NCBI RefSeq assembly: GCF_004122165.1
Contig: NZ_SBKO01000001.1
Span: forward strand, 1,116,001 to 1,180,000
Direction of reading: 5' to 3'
Source of the DNA: Flavobacterium amnicola
Lineage (GTDB): Bacteria; Bacteroidota; Bacteroidia; Flavobacteriales; Flavobacteriaceae
DNA length: 64,000 nucleotides
Shown: positions 34,405 through 43,596 of the stretch, in pieces
How the letters are laid out: each line of letters opens with the position of its first letter
How positions within the stretch are numbered: the stretch's first letter is position 1
The notes under the pieces: generated by a model
The model's input: the letters and a program-made list of their open reading frames with translations, nothing else
Told to the model about the DNA's origin: nothing
Databases searched by the model: none
Program-made: the position numbers and the translations under genes

Positions 34405-34439
34405 TTTTGTTAAAAGTTATTAACAAAACATCATATTTC
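34405..34439 (+). promoter_or_regulatory. Inverted repeat and possible promoter upstream of the adhesin operon
   Basis: TTTTGTTAA (34405-34413) and TTAACAAAA (34420-34428) form a perfect 9-bp inverted repeat with a 6-nt spacer. The left arm could serve as -33 (TTTG at 34406-34409) for a weak -7 box CATATTTC (34432-34439) at 22 nt spacing. An operator for a dimeric regulator overlapping the promoter is a fair inference. Confidence 0.45.
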
Positions 34440-34468
34440 TACTTTTATAGAAAAATTATCCCAAAAAT

Positions 34469-37400
34469 ATGAATAGAATTGTACCCTTTTCTAGGAAAAC
34501 GTGTTTGTTCAGTTTCTTCTTATTATTTACTACTTTCTTTTTTTCAAACTCGTTACAAGCACAATGTGCCGGTTCAGATAATTCTGTTACAATATGTAAT
34601 ATTCCTGATCCAGCCAATCAAGCAGTGAACTTGTTTGCTCTTTTAGGAGGTGCACCATTACCAGGAGGAACATGGTCAGATGATTTGTTATCTGGCGGAC
34701 TTAATCCTTTGACTGGAATTTTAAATGTGTGGCAGATTGGTGAAAGTGGCGTTTATACGTATACGTACACAGTAACCGGAGCACCAGGTTGTGTTGATAA
34801 TACTTCAGTAATTACTGTTATAGTGGGAGGTTATGCTGGTAATCCAGGGCCTAATGGTGTCGTTTGTGGTGACGAATCAAGCTATAACTTATTTCAACTT
34901 TTTAATGGAGCAGTGCAACCAGGACCTCAGTTTAACGGAGATTGGTTCAATGTAACTACAGGTACTCCTGTTTCTGGAAGTACTATCAACCCTAGTAGTT
35001 TTAATGTGACTGTTGGTACAACCTATCAGTTTTCTTATACACTTCCGGCAGTAGGGACTTGTGCGGCTAACTCGGTAAGTGCCTTTTTAACCGTTTTTCC
35101 TCCGGCAGAACCAGGAACACCAAATAATCTTGAAATTTGTAGTTCTGCTGGTTTTGCAGCTTATACGAATTTAAACTTATTTTCACTTTTAACGGGTGAA
35201 GACCCAGGAGGAAGCTGGGATGAAAATAGTGGAACAAACGAATTAACGTCGATTTCGGATTCCTTTATCAATGTCCAAAATATATACAATACATTAGGAG
35301 CTGGTGTCTATACTTTTACTTATGAAGTAAGACCAAGTAACCCAATTTGTACTGTTGAAAATGCAACCGTTACTGTTACTATTGAAGATCCTGTAGATTA
35401 TACAGGAATTGTATTAAATGTATCTCCAGATATATGTCAAGATCAAATAGCAACGGCTGTTTATACGGCAACTATTGCCCAAACACCAGCATTAATTCCG
35501 AATGGAACGTATAATGTAACGTATATTGTTTCGGGTCAAGTGACGCCTATTACTATTCCGGTTACTTTTACGGGTGGAGTGGCAACGTTTAACGTGCCAA
35601 ATGCTAACTTTCAATCGGTAGGGACTTTTACGGTTTCGGTTACTAATATTGTTGCGGCAACTGCTTTAGGGATTTGCGTGAATCCGGTACCTGTAATTAT
35701 GGATACCGTTATTGTAAGTCCAACCCCTCAAGTTACAAATGCTACTTTAACGGCAGGAAATGTTTGTCAAAACAATACAAACAATGTGAATTTGTCAAAT
35801 TTAGCACCATTAGCAGATGGAAGTTATACTATCACATATAATTTATCGGGTGCCAACACGGCCACTGCGCAAACTGCTGTAATTACAATAACAGGAGGTG
35901 TATCTAGTTTTTCAATCCCTGGAGGCTTGTTAGCCAATGCTGGTATAACAACTTGCACGGTAACAAGTATTACGAACAATACGACAACGTGTAGTGGACC
36001 AATAACTATTTCAGGTTCGTTTGAAGTTTTACCATTGCCTGTTGTTCCTGCTTTAGCGATAACAGTTGCAGATGCTTGTGAAGGACAAGATGTTCCAGTT
36101 ACCATTACAGGATTAGGAACGTTAACCAATGTTGATTTTGAATATGACTTATCAGGTGCAAATAATGCTATAAATAATATGGTTTCAGTTCCGGTTACTT
36201 CTGGAAGTGCGACTTTCAATATTCCAGCAGCCTTATTGACGAATACTGGAACTACAACTATTCAAATCACTGACTTGACCAATACTGGAAATTCATGTGG
36301 CGTAATTGTTTCAGGGGTTTCCGATTCTTTCGTAATCAATCCTAATCCAATAGCAACATTAGATTCTTCAGATGCCGACAATACGATTTGTGAAGGCGAT
36401 GCAACCACATTAACAGTTACTCCAACTAATTTTGTAGCGACAGACGCTACGTATGTTTGGACACTAAACACTGCGATAATTCCGGGAGCGTCTACCAATT
36501 CTATTCCAGTAACGGCTTCAGGAACTTATGAAGTAACCATAACTTTAAACGGATGTCCTTTGGTTTTATCAACCAGTTTTGTGGTAAATCCACTTCCGTT
36601 AGCAACGATTACTTCTTCTGATGCGGATAATACTATTTGTCAAGGAGAAATGGCAACACTCACAGTAACGCCATCAAATTTTGTGGTAACGGCTGCAACA
36701 TATCAATGGTATTTTAATGGAGGTATTTTGACAGGTCAAACCAATCCACAAATCATACCAACAGCAACCGGATTATACGAAGTAGTGATCACGTTAAATG
36801 GTTGTACATCAAATGTTGCGACAAACTTTACCATAAATCCAATTCCTGCTGCGCCAACAACGGCCAATCAGTCTTTTTGCGAAACGGATAATGCGACCGT
36901 TGCGAATTTATTGCCAAATGGTACGCAATACAATTGGTATAATTCATTAACAAGTACAACACCTCTAGCATCTACAACCGTTTTAGTTAGCGGTACTTAT
37001 TATGTTGAAGAGGTTAGTAGTGTTAATGGTTGTGGCTCTCCAAGAAGTGCCAATGTGGTTACTGTGGAAGTAGTGGCGCCACCGGTATTAACTTCCAACG
37101 GACAAAACTTCTGTGGTGCGGATAATCCAACATTACAACAATTATCGAATAATACCACTTCGGGAGGAACAGTTATTTGGTATGATGCCATGACAGGCGG
37201 AACACAACTTCCTTTGTCAACACTATTAACCGAAGGAACAACTTATTATGGGTATACTAATTCTACTACTGGATGTCAATCGGCAAACGGAATAGCGGTT
37301 ACCGTTACTTTAACAGATTGTGATGAATCCCCTGAAGATTATGGTTTTTACATCCCTGATGGGTTTTCGCCTAACGGAGATGGTGTAAACGATTCATTTC

Positions 37401-37627
37401 ATATTCCGGATATCGAATTTTTATATCCAAACTATACTATCGAAATCTATAATAGATACGGAAAACTTTTATTTGAAGGAAACAAGTCTAAAGATTGGAC
37501 GGGTAATAACTCGACGACTACCAACGTAATTGATGGTACAGCGCCAAACGGAGTCTATTTTTATGTTCTTAACTTTAATAAAGACAACAAGCCAGCGAAA
37601 CAAGGTCGCTTGTACTTAAACAAATAA
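34469..37627 (+). CDS. Large surface protein with T9SS type B sorting domain (adhesin-like)
   Basis: This 1052-residue protein has a signal peptide (about 8-32, ending SLQAQ), a long modular extracellular region and a C-terminal type B sorting domain of the gliding-motility family (GFSPNGDGVNDSFHI ... IEIYNRYGKLLFEG ... NGVYFYVL). The extracellular part is built from several repeat classes: three units of about 95 residues (about 30-310, each with a NLFxLL motif and G(G/D)W segment), three of about 100 (about 320-625), two of about 82 (about 631-793, each opening with SSDADNTIC) and two Ig-like units of about 75 (about 795-955). Type B cargo needs a PorP/SprF partner, encoded just downstream. 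It is probably a SprB-like adhesin. Confidence 0.9.
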   Translation: MNRIVPFSRKTCLFSFFLLFTTFFFSNSLQAQCAGSDNSVTICNIPDPANQAVNLFALLGGAPLPGGTWSDDLLSGGLNPLTGILNVWQIGESGVYTYTYTVTGAPGCVDNTSVITVIVGGYAGNPGPNGVVCGDESSYNLFQLFNGAVQPGPQFNGDWFNVTTGTPVSGSTINPSSFNVTVGTTYQFSYTLPAVGTCAANSVSAFLTVFPPAEPGTPNNLEICSSAGFAAYTNLNLFSLLTGEDPGGSWDENSGTNELTSISDSFINVQNIYNTLGAGVYTFTYEVRPSNPICTVENATVTVTIEDPVDYTGIVLNVSPDICQDQIATAVYTATIAQTPALIPNGTYNVTYIVSGQVTPITIPVTFTGGVATFNVPNANFQSVGTFTVSVTNIVAATALGICVNPVPVIMDTVIVSPTPQVTNATLTAGNVCQNNTNNVNLSNLAPLADGSYTITYNLSGANTATAQTAVITITGGVSSFSIPGGLLANAGITTCTVTSITNNTTTCSGPITISGSFEVLPLPVVPALAITVADACEGQDVPVTITGLGTLTNVDFEYDLSGANNAINNMVSVPVTSGSATFNIPAALLTNTGTTTIQITDLTNTGNSCGVIVSGVSDSFVINPNPIATLDSSDADNTICEGDATTLTVTPTNFVATDATYVWTLNTAIIPGASTNSIPVTASGTYEVTITLNGCPLVLSTSFVVNPLPLATITSSDADNTICQGEMATLTVTPSNFVVTAATYQWYFNGGILTGQTNPQIIPTATGLYEVVITLNGCTSNVATNFTINPIPAAPTTANQSFCETDNATVANLLPNGTQYNWYNSLTSTTPLASTTVLVSGTYYVEEVSSVNGCGSPRSANVVTVEVVAPPVLTSNGQNFCGADNPTLQQLSNNTTSGGTVIWYDAMTGGTQLPLSTLLTEGTTYYGYTNSTTGCQSANGIAVTVTLTDCDESPEDYGFYIPDGFSPNGDGVNDSFHIPDIEFLYPNYTIEIYNRYGKLLFEGNKSKDWTGNNSTTTNVIDGTAPNGVYFYVLNFNKDNKPAKQGRLYLNK

Positions 37628-37653
37628 GATAAACCTATCAAAATACAATTTAG

Positions 37654-38589
37654 ATGAAAAGAATAATAGCAATATTGGGTTTATTCCTAATTACATATAC
37701 AACTTTTGCACAGCAAGACCCACAATACACGCATTACATGTACAATATGAATGTGGTGAACCCTGCTTACGCCACCGCAAAACAATCAGTGCTTGATTTA
37801 GGTGCTTTATACAGAACCCAATGGGTTGGAGCAGTTGGTGGTCCCAAAACATTAACCGCATTTGCACACATGCCCGTAAATAAGAAAATTGAATTGGGAT
37901 TATCGGTAATTTCCGACGATATTGGTGATGGAGCAAAAAAAGAAAATAATTTATATGCAGATTTTGCTTACATCCTACAGTTTGAAGGAAGTCACAGACT
38001 TTCCTTTGGTATGAAAGCTGGATTTACAAATATGACCACTAATTTTAACGGATTTCAATTAGAGAGTGGTAATACAACTACTGATGAGGCTTTTAATCAG
38101 AACATCAACGTTTTTAAACCTAATGTTGGAGCAGGAGCATTTTATTTTACTGATAAATATTACATCGGATTATCCGTGCCTAATTTGTTACCAACAAAAC
38201 ACATAGAAGAACGTCAAGGAATTAATGCTTTGGGTTCGGAAGAAATGCACTTTTTTACTACGGCAGGATATGTGTTTCAACTGAGCGATATGTTTAAATT
38301 GAAACCAGCTGCCATGGCAAAATTTGCTAAAGGAGCACCAGTTACGGTAGATGTTTCGGCAAATGTGTTGTATAATAACCGATTTGAATTGGGAGCTGCC
38401 TATAGAATCGATGATTCGGTAAGTGGTTTGATGGCTATTAATGCTACAAAGAACTTAAAAATTGGGTATGCTTACGATCATACTTTGTCGAATTTAGGTC
38501 AGTTCAATTCAGGAACTCATGAGGTGTTCTTATTATTTAATTTGGATTTATTAGGTAAAGGGTATGACAAATCGCCACGATTCTTCTAA
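37654..38589 (+). CDS. PorP/SprF family type IX secretion outer-membrane protein
   Basis: This 311-residue protein has a signal peptide (MKRIIAILGLFLITYTTFAQ) followed by the PorP/SprF block QDPQYTHYMYNMNVVNPAYATAK and a series of amphipathic strands ending in a terminal Phe, as in outer-membrane barrels. SprF-like proteins are needed in F. johnsoniae for secretion of the type B cargo encoded next to them. Here it lies between the cargo gene and an OmpA-like gene, the usual order. The downstream gene begins 10 bases after its stop. Confidence 0.92.
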   Translation: MKRIIAILGLFLITYTTFAQQDPQYTHYMYNMNVVNPAYATAKQSVLDLGALYRTQWVGAVGGPKTLTAFAHMPVNKKIELGLSVISDDIGDGAKKENNLYADFAYILQFEGSHRLSFGMKAGFTNMTTNFNGFQLESGNTTTDEAFNQNINVFKPNVGAGAFYFTDKYYIGLSVPNLLPTKHIEERQGINALGSEEMHFFTTAGYVFQLSDMFKLKPAAMAKFAKGAPVTVDVSANVLYNNRFELGAAYRIDDSVSGLMAINATKNLKIGYAYDHTLSNLGQFNSGTHEVFLLFNLDLLGKGYDKSPRFF

Positions 38590-38599
38590 AAGTTACATT

Positions 38600-40705
38600 A
38601 TGAAAAAAGTTTTACTATCTATATTATTAGTGTTGGCATTCCAAATTACTAATGCTCAAGAAACCGATTTAGATCGCGCCAAGAAATATTTTGACCGAAC
38701 GTATTACAGCGAAGCATTGCCATTGTATGAAAATGCTGTTGAAAATAATCGGTCGCAAGAAGTGATTCAAAATATTGCCGATTGTTATTATTTTACGAAT
38801 GATTTGAAAAGTGCTCAAAAGTACTATCGTTTTTTAATCAAAAACTTCAGTAAAGATTTGCCGGCAGAATATTATTTCCGTTTTGCTCAATCTTTAAAAG
38901 CAACGGCCAATTATGCAGAAGCGAATCAAATGACCAAAGATTACTTAGCGAAATCTGGTAATACCCAGGCGTTGAACAATTTCGAAAGTGATTTGAAAAC
39001 ATTAGAAAATGTGACAGCTATTGGAGAACGATTCAAAATCAAAAATCTAGAAGTGAATACTGCTAATTCTGAATTTGGTGGGGCTAATTATAATGATAAA
39101 TTCGTTTTTGCAGGAGTAAAAAAAGAGCTTAGCATGATGGATAAAGTTTACAAATGGAATAATGAAGGCTATTTGAATGTTTTATCTATTCCTTTGACAA
39201 ACATCAATGCTAAAGATTCTATTGTGAGTTATTTTTCTGATGAGGTGAATACCAAAATGCATGATGCGACTCCATTATTTTCAGCCGATGGTAAAACGAT
39301 GTATTTTACGAGAAACTACACTAAAAAGAACGGGAAAAGAAATAAGAATAAAGAAAAAGTATCGGTACTTCAAATTTATAAAGCCGAAATGGTTAACGGC
39401 AAATGGGCTAACATTATTTCGTTACCTATAAATAATCCTGATTATTCGGTAGCACATCCAGCCTTAAGTCCGGATGGGAAAACATTATATTTTGCATCCG
39501 ATATGCCGGGAAGTTTGGGTTCTTTCGATATTTATTCGGTGGAGATCAACAATGGTAGTTTTGGAACTCCAAAAAATCTGGGAGACAAAATCAATACTAA
39601 CCGTAGAGAACAATTTCCATTTGTTTCTAAAGATGGAAAATTATATTTCTCTTCAAACGGGCATGAAGGTTTTGGTTCGTTAGATGTTTTTGTTTCTGAT
39701 ATTAATGGCGGAAATTATGCCAAACCGATTAACGTTGGATTACCTATTAACACAGGTGTTGATGATTTTGCTTTTGCGATTGATTCGGATACTAAAGAAG
39801 GGTATTTTTCTTCCAACCGTAAAGGAGGAAAAGGAAGTGATGATATTTATTCAATTCTTGAAACCAAACCGTTGATTGTAGAAGATTGTATGCAATATAT
39901 TGCAGGAACGATTACTGATGTGGATTCGAAACTTCCATTGGAAGGAGCTCAAGTGGCTTTATTTGATTTTATCAGTAAAAAAGATATTCAAAAAGTAGTG
40001 GTAGGCGCCGATGGAAAATTCAATTTTACCGTCGAGTGTGAAAAAGGATACGTAGTGAAAGCATCAAAAGATGGATTTACAGAAGATGAGCGTACTTTAA
40101 CGCTTCAAAAGGATAGAAAGAAAATCAACGAAGCTTCAATGGAATTGAAATCACTGGCTAAAATTCAAGAGGAACAAGCCGTTGCGGTTCAAGAACAGAA
40201 AAAAGCGGAAGCAGAAGCCAAACAAAAAGCGCTTGAGGAAGAAAAACTAGTAGCCGAGCAAGAAAAGAAAGAAAAAGAAGCCAAGAAAAAAGAAAAGGTA
40301 AAAGAAATTTTAGCTAAAGAGAAAGATGTAGTAGAAGAAAAAGATAAATTAGTTATCAAAACGGAACCAATTTATTTCGATTACGATTTATGGTACATCA
40401 GAAGGGATTCTAAGCCTATTTTAGACAAAGTAATCGGTTTGATGAACAAATACCCTGATATGATTGTAGAAATCGGTTCTCACACCGATATTCGTGGAGG
40501 CAAAACGTACAACAACATTTTATCTGAAAACAGAGCCCAATCGACACGTGATTATTTTATTGACAAAGGAATCAATCCAAATCGAATAAAAGCCAAAGGA
40601 TATGGTGAAAGTCAGCCCGTTGTAAAATGTGCTAATGAGGAAGCATGTTCGGAAGAGCAACACGAGTTAAACCGTAGAAGTGAATTTGTAATTAAAGATT
40701 TGTAA
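38600..40705 (+). CDS. OmpA family protein with TPR, PD40 and CarboxypepD_reg-like regions
   Basis: From MKKVLLSILLVLAF (base 38600; longer open frame from 38564 rejected because it hides the signal peptide) the protein has 701 residues: signal peptide, TPR-like helices (about 25-130), PD40/beta-propeller repeats (about 215-425, ALSPDGKTLYFASD and FVSKDGKLYFSSN), a CarboxypepD_reg-like domain (about 435-520), a Lys/Glu coiled coil (about 525-590) and a C-terminal OmpA domain (IYFDYDLWYIRRDS, IGSHTDIRGG, ENRAQ) that binds peptidoglycan. It probably anchors the adhesin/SprF machinery to the cell wall. Confidence 0.92.
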   Translation: MKKVLLSILLVLAFQITNAQETDLDRAKKYFDRTYYSEALPLYENAVENNRSQEVIQNIADCYYFTNDLKSAQKYYRFLIKNFSKDLPAEYYFRFAQSLKATANYAEANQMTKDYLAKSGNTQALNNFESDLKTLENVTAIGERFKIKNLEVNTANSEFGGANYNDKFVFAGVKKELSMMDKVYKWNNEGYLNVLSIPLTNINAKDSIVSYFSDEVNTKMHDATPLFSADGKTMYFTRNYTKKNGKRNKNKEKVSVLQIYKAEMVNGKWANIISLPINNPDYSVAHPALSPDGKTLYFASDMPGSLGSFDIYSVEINNGSFGTPKNLGDKINTNRREQFPFVSKDGKLYFSSNGHEGFGSLDVFVSDINGGNYAKPINVGLPINTGVDDFAFAIDSDTKEGYFSSNRKGGKGSDDIYSILETKPLIVEDCMQYIAGTITDVDSKLPLEGAQVALFDFISKKDIQKVVVGADGKFNFTVECEKGYVVKASKDGFTEDERTLTLQKDRKKINEASMELKSLAKIQEEQAVAVQEQKKAEAEAKQKALEEEKLVAEQEKKEKEAKKKEKVKEILAKEKDVVEEKDKLVIKTEPIYFDYDLWYIRRDSKPILDKVIGLMNKYPDMIVEIGSHTDIRGGKTYNNILSENRAQSTRDYFIDKGINPNRIKAKGYGESQPVVKCANEEACSEEQHELNRRSEFVIKDL

Positions 40706-40730
40706 TCGATAATCACATAAGGAAATAAAA

Positions 40731-40759
40731 AAAGAGGTCTACTGGTAGACCTCTTTTTT
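40731..40759. terminator. Bidirectional terminator between the OmpA-like and coiled-coil genes
   Basis: AAAGAGGTCTA (40731-40741) pairs with TAGACCTCTTT (40746-40756) around CTGG, with A and T runs on either side. It can serve both convergent genes. Confidence 0.9.
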
Positions 40760-40760
40760 G

Positions 40761-41444
40761 TTAATATTTGTAAGCTTCTTTTTCTGCTTTTTTGATTTTG
40801 TTGCGTTGTTCTTCTACTTTTTCCGTTTTCTTCTTTATTTTTTCATTCCATTTTTCAATGTCTTCCGGAGAGAGCTTTCCATTTTTGTTTAGCTTGTCAA
40901 ATTTGGCTTGGTCTTTCTCAATTTCTTTGTTTAAATCTTCTTCTTTTTCTTTAGCATTCGCCAGTTTTTCTTTGGCTTTAGCGGCTTTTTCTCTTTCTTT
41001 TTCGGCTTTCTTACGTTCTTTTTCTGCTTTTTCGCGTTCTTTCTCCATTCGTTTTCTTTCCTTTTCCATGTCTTTTAGCCTTTTTTCTTCCGCTCTTACA
41101 CGTTTCTCTTCAGCTTTTACTTTGTCTTCTTCCAGTTTTAAGGCTTTTGCTTTCGCTTTTTCAGCATTCTTAGCAGCTTTTTCCATTTCTTTTTGGGCAT
41201 CATTAGTTGCATTGCTCATTTCGTTTAATGCCCCGTTTTCTACTTTTTTTGCTGTTGTTTCAGTCAAATTTTCGTTGATTTCAGCTTCTTTGAAATCTAG
41301 TAATTGGACTGTTTTTACTTTTGCAATTGAATCCTGGTTTTTTATTGGAATTTGTTTATGAGCTTCATTTGTTATTTTTTCCTGTGCATTTGCAGACAAC
41401 CCTATAAAAGTGGCTATTCCTGCAAGAATTAATTTTGATTTCAT
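40761..41444 (-). CDS. Exported Lys/Glu-rich coiled-coil protein
   Basis: This 227-residue protein has a signal peptide (MKSKLILAGIATFIGLSANAQ) and then a nearly pure charged coiled coil from about residue 80 to the end, made of KAKEKxxK, EEKRVRAEEKR and KKAEKEREKAA type heptads. It has no catalytic motif and no Cys. I do not recognise a named family. It is probably a periplasmic structural or cross-bridging protein; the composition also suggests that homology searches will give spurious hits. It lies alone, convergent with the OmpA-like gene. Confidence 0.7.
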   Translation of the reverse strand: MKSKLILAGIATFIGLSANAQEKITNEAHKQIPIKNQDSIAKVKTVQLLDFKEAEINENLTETTAKKVENGALNEMSNATNDAQKEMEKAAKNAEKAKAKALKLEEDKVKAEEKRVRAEEKRLKDMEKERKRMEKEREKAEKERKKAEKEREKAAKAKEKLANAKEKEEDLNKEIEKDQAKFDKLNKNGKLSPEDIEKWNEKIKKKTEKVEEQRNKIKKAEKEAYKY

Positions 41445-41464
41445 TTTTATTGTTTTAAGTTTAA

Positions 41465-41496
41465 TTGAATTTTAGTCGCCGACTTAAGTATATTTG
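41465..41496 (+). promoter_or_regulatory. Promoter of the nuclease gene
   Basis: TTG at 41465-41467, a 21-nt spacer and a perfect TATATTTG at 41489-41496 fit the Bacteroidota consensus; the ATG follows at 41526. Confidence 0.7.
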
Positions 41497-41525
41497 TTTT
41501 TTAAATTTACAATTATTATTCCAAA

Positions 41526-42338
41526 ATGAGAAGAATCGGAAAATATTTATCAATAATCTGTTTTTTTTATTTGTTTGAAAGTTGCAAAATTTCAGATGAA
41601 AAGGAAAAAGATTTCGAAGTGCATTCAGTTCAACGTGATACGACTTTGGAAGCTTATTCGAATGCAGATTTTTATTTACCGACTTCTACAACTGGAGATA
41701 TAGTAAAACATAACTATTATACCTTGTCGTATAGCGAAGCTCATGAACAAGCTGAATGGGTTGCTTATGAATTAAAAAAGGAGCAATTGAGTTATACCAA
41801 CCACCGTCGTCCGTATTTTATTGAGGATCCAGAAGTGGAAAGTGGTTCTGCCAATTGGAAAAACTATATTCGCTCGGGTTATGATCGTGGTCATTTGTGT
41901 CCGGCTGGTGATCGTCGATTTTCTAAAGCGGCTTTTAATGAAACTTTTTATACTTCTAATATTTCTCCACAGAAGAACGATTTTAATGCGGGTATTTGGA
42001 ACCGATTAGAGCAAAAAACGAGATATTGGGCCAGAAAATATGATGGTTTGTATGTGGTTACTGGAGGCGTTTTGAGTGATGATTTAGATGTGATAGGAAA
42101 AGAAGATGTTGCCGTTCCGGTCTATTTTTATAAAATACTAATTGATAAATCTAGAGGAGAATATAAAGCTATTGCTTTTTTAATGCCGCATGAGGAATCA
42201 GATAAAGCCTTAAATAACTTTGTAGTTTCTATCGATATCATCGAAAAAATGACGGGTATCGATTTCTTTCCGAATTTACCGGATGCAATCGAAAACCAAT
42301 TAGAACGAAAAGCAGATTATAAAGGCTGGAGTTTTTAA
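41526..42338 (+). CDS. DNA/RNA non-specific endonuclease, predicted lipoprotein
   Basis: This 270-residue protein carries a lipobox (YLFESC, Cys20) after a short hydrophobic stretch, so it is predicted to be lipidated; acidic residues after the Cys (KISDEKEKD) resemble the Bacteroidota surface lipoprotein export signal. The nuclease domain has the DRGH motif (Asp120 to His123, catalytic His) and the metal-binding Asn region SNISPQKNDFNAGIWNRLE. The family (NUC1, Serratia nuclease type) cuts single- and double-stranded DNA and RNA. A surface-attached nuclease would feed on or defend against extracellular nucleic acid. Confidence 0.9.
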   Translation: MRRIGKYLSIICFFYLFESCKISDEKEKDFEVHSVQRDTTLEAYSNADFYLPTSTTGDIVKHNYYTLSYSEAHEQAEWVAYELKKEQLSYTNHRRPYFIEDPEVESGSANWKNYIRSGYDRGHLCPAGDRRFSKAAFNETFYTSNISPQKNDFNAGIWNRLEQKTRYWARKYDGLYVVTGGVLSDDLDVIGKEDVAVPVYFYKILIDKSRGEYKAIAFLMPHEESDKALNNFVVSIDIIEKMTGIDFFPNLPDAIENQLERKADYKGWSF

Positions 42339-42339
42339 C

Positions 42340-43596
42340 TTACCACTCATTTACTTTATTGGCATCCATTTTTACGAAAATGAAGAGCAAAATGGTGAAA
42401 CCCCACAAACTTGATCCTCCATACGATAAAAAGGGAAGTGGTACGCCAATAGTTGGGAATATCCCAACCACCATGGCAACATTTACAAAAAAGTGGGTAA
42501 ATAATACCGAAGCTACTCCATAGCCATACACGCGACTAAACTTGGTCTTCTGTCTTTCAGCTAAGTATAAGATGCGGAGTAATAAACCTGTAAAAAGTAA
42601 AATTAATACGGTAGAACCCACAAATCCCCATTCTTCTCCAACAGTGGTAAAAATATAATCGGTATGTTGTTCGGGTACAAAATTCCCTTTGGTTTGAGTG
42701 CCTTCTAACCAACCTTTTCCGAACCATCCACCTGAACCAATCGCGATTTTAGATTGGTTGGTATTGTAACCAATTCCGGCCAAATCGACTTCTTTACCTA
42801 GTAAGATATTAAATCGATCACGGTGGTGTTGCTGAAATACATTTTCAAAAACATAATCAACAGAAATAGTAAAACCTGCCATTAAAATGAAGACGATACT
42901 ACTGGCAATAATATTTCGCTTAATTTTTCTCGAATTAAAATAATGAAATAGAATCGAAAGGAAAGAGATTAAAACGACATACTGTGGTTTTAACAACAAC
43001 GACATAATAAATAAAACCACAGCTCCCAAGGCAGTCCATAAGTACCAAGAAGGTAATCCTTCACGATTTAAAACAAAAATGAACATTAAAAAGATTAAGG
43101 CACTACCAGCATCGGGTTGTAAAATGATCAAAAAGACAGGAACAAATATGATTAATAGTCCGATAATTTGATGGTTGAAATTCTTCAAATTGATTTGAGG
43201 ATCACTTAAATATTTCGCGAGCGCTAAACTAACGGCTGCTTTTGCAAACTCGGATGGCTGTAGTGTAAAAGAGCCAATGGCGTACCAACAACGTTGTCCG
43301 GCAATAGTTTTACCCAAAGGGAATAATCCAATTAATAAAAGTAAAGCCAATCCGTAAAAAACACTTGAGAAACGTTCGTAAAACTTGGAGTCGATAGTTA
43401 ATACTACTATAACTAGAATGATGGTAAAACCAATAAAAATTAGTTGCTTACCGTAGTTTTGATTGATGTCAAAAATATAACTCGAATCGGGTGTGATATC
43501 AGCTGAATAAATATTCATCCACCCTAATATTACTAATAAGGTGTAAATCAGAATGGTTATCCAGTCAATATTATTTGAAACACTTTGATTCTTCAT
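42340..43596 (-). CDS. rodA: Rod shape-determining protein RodA
   Basis: RodA is the SEDS-family glycosyltransferase that polymerises peptidoglycan during elongation. The 418-residue protein has about ten transmembrane helices and the family blocks WYAIGSFTLQPSEFAKAA, LQPDAGSALIF, and HTDYIFTTVGEEWGFVG with the C-terminal LPFLSYGGSSLWGF. It is the last gene of the five-gene cell-shape operon and overlaps mrdA by one base (both have base 43596). Confidence 0.96.
   Translation of the reverse strand: MKNQSVSNNIDWITILIYTLLVILGWMNIYSADITPDSSYIFDINQNYGKQLIFIGFTIILVIVVLTIDSKFYERFSSVFYGLALLLLIGLFPLGKTIAGQRCWYAIGSFTLQPSEFAKAAVSLALAKYLSDPQINLKNFNHQIIGLLIIFVPVFLIILQPDAGSALIFLMFIFVLNREGLPSWYLWTALGAVVLFIMSLLLKPQYVVLISFLSILFHYFNSRKIKRNIIASSIVFILMAGFTISVDYVFENVFQQHHRDRFNILLGKEVDLAGIGYNTNQSKIAIGSGGWFGKGWLEGTQTKGNFVPEQHTDYIFTTVGEEWGFVGSTVLILLFTGLLLRILYLAERQKTKFSRVYGYGVASVLFTHFFVNVAMVVGIFPTIGVPLPFLSYGGSSLWGFTILLFIFVKMDANKVNEW

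Noticed and set aside
35824-36219. A 131-codon minus-strand frame inside the adhesin gene
   Set aside because: It lies within repeated Thr/Val-rich modules of a well-supported gene and has no promoter or family match.
40792-41361. A 189-codon open frame on the plus strand opposite the coiled-coil gene
   Set aside because: It is the shadow of a Lys/Glu-rich gene: its product is a Phe/Ser/Leu low-complexity string typical of antisense reading of AAA/GAA codons. The minus-strand frame has a signal peptide and a terminator at its end.
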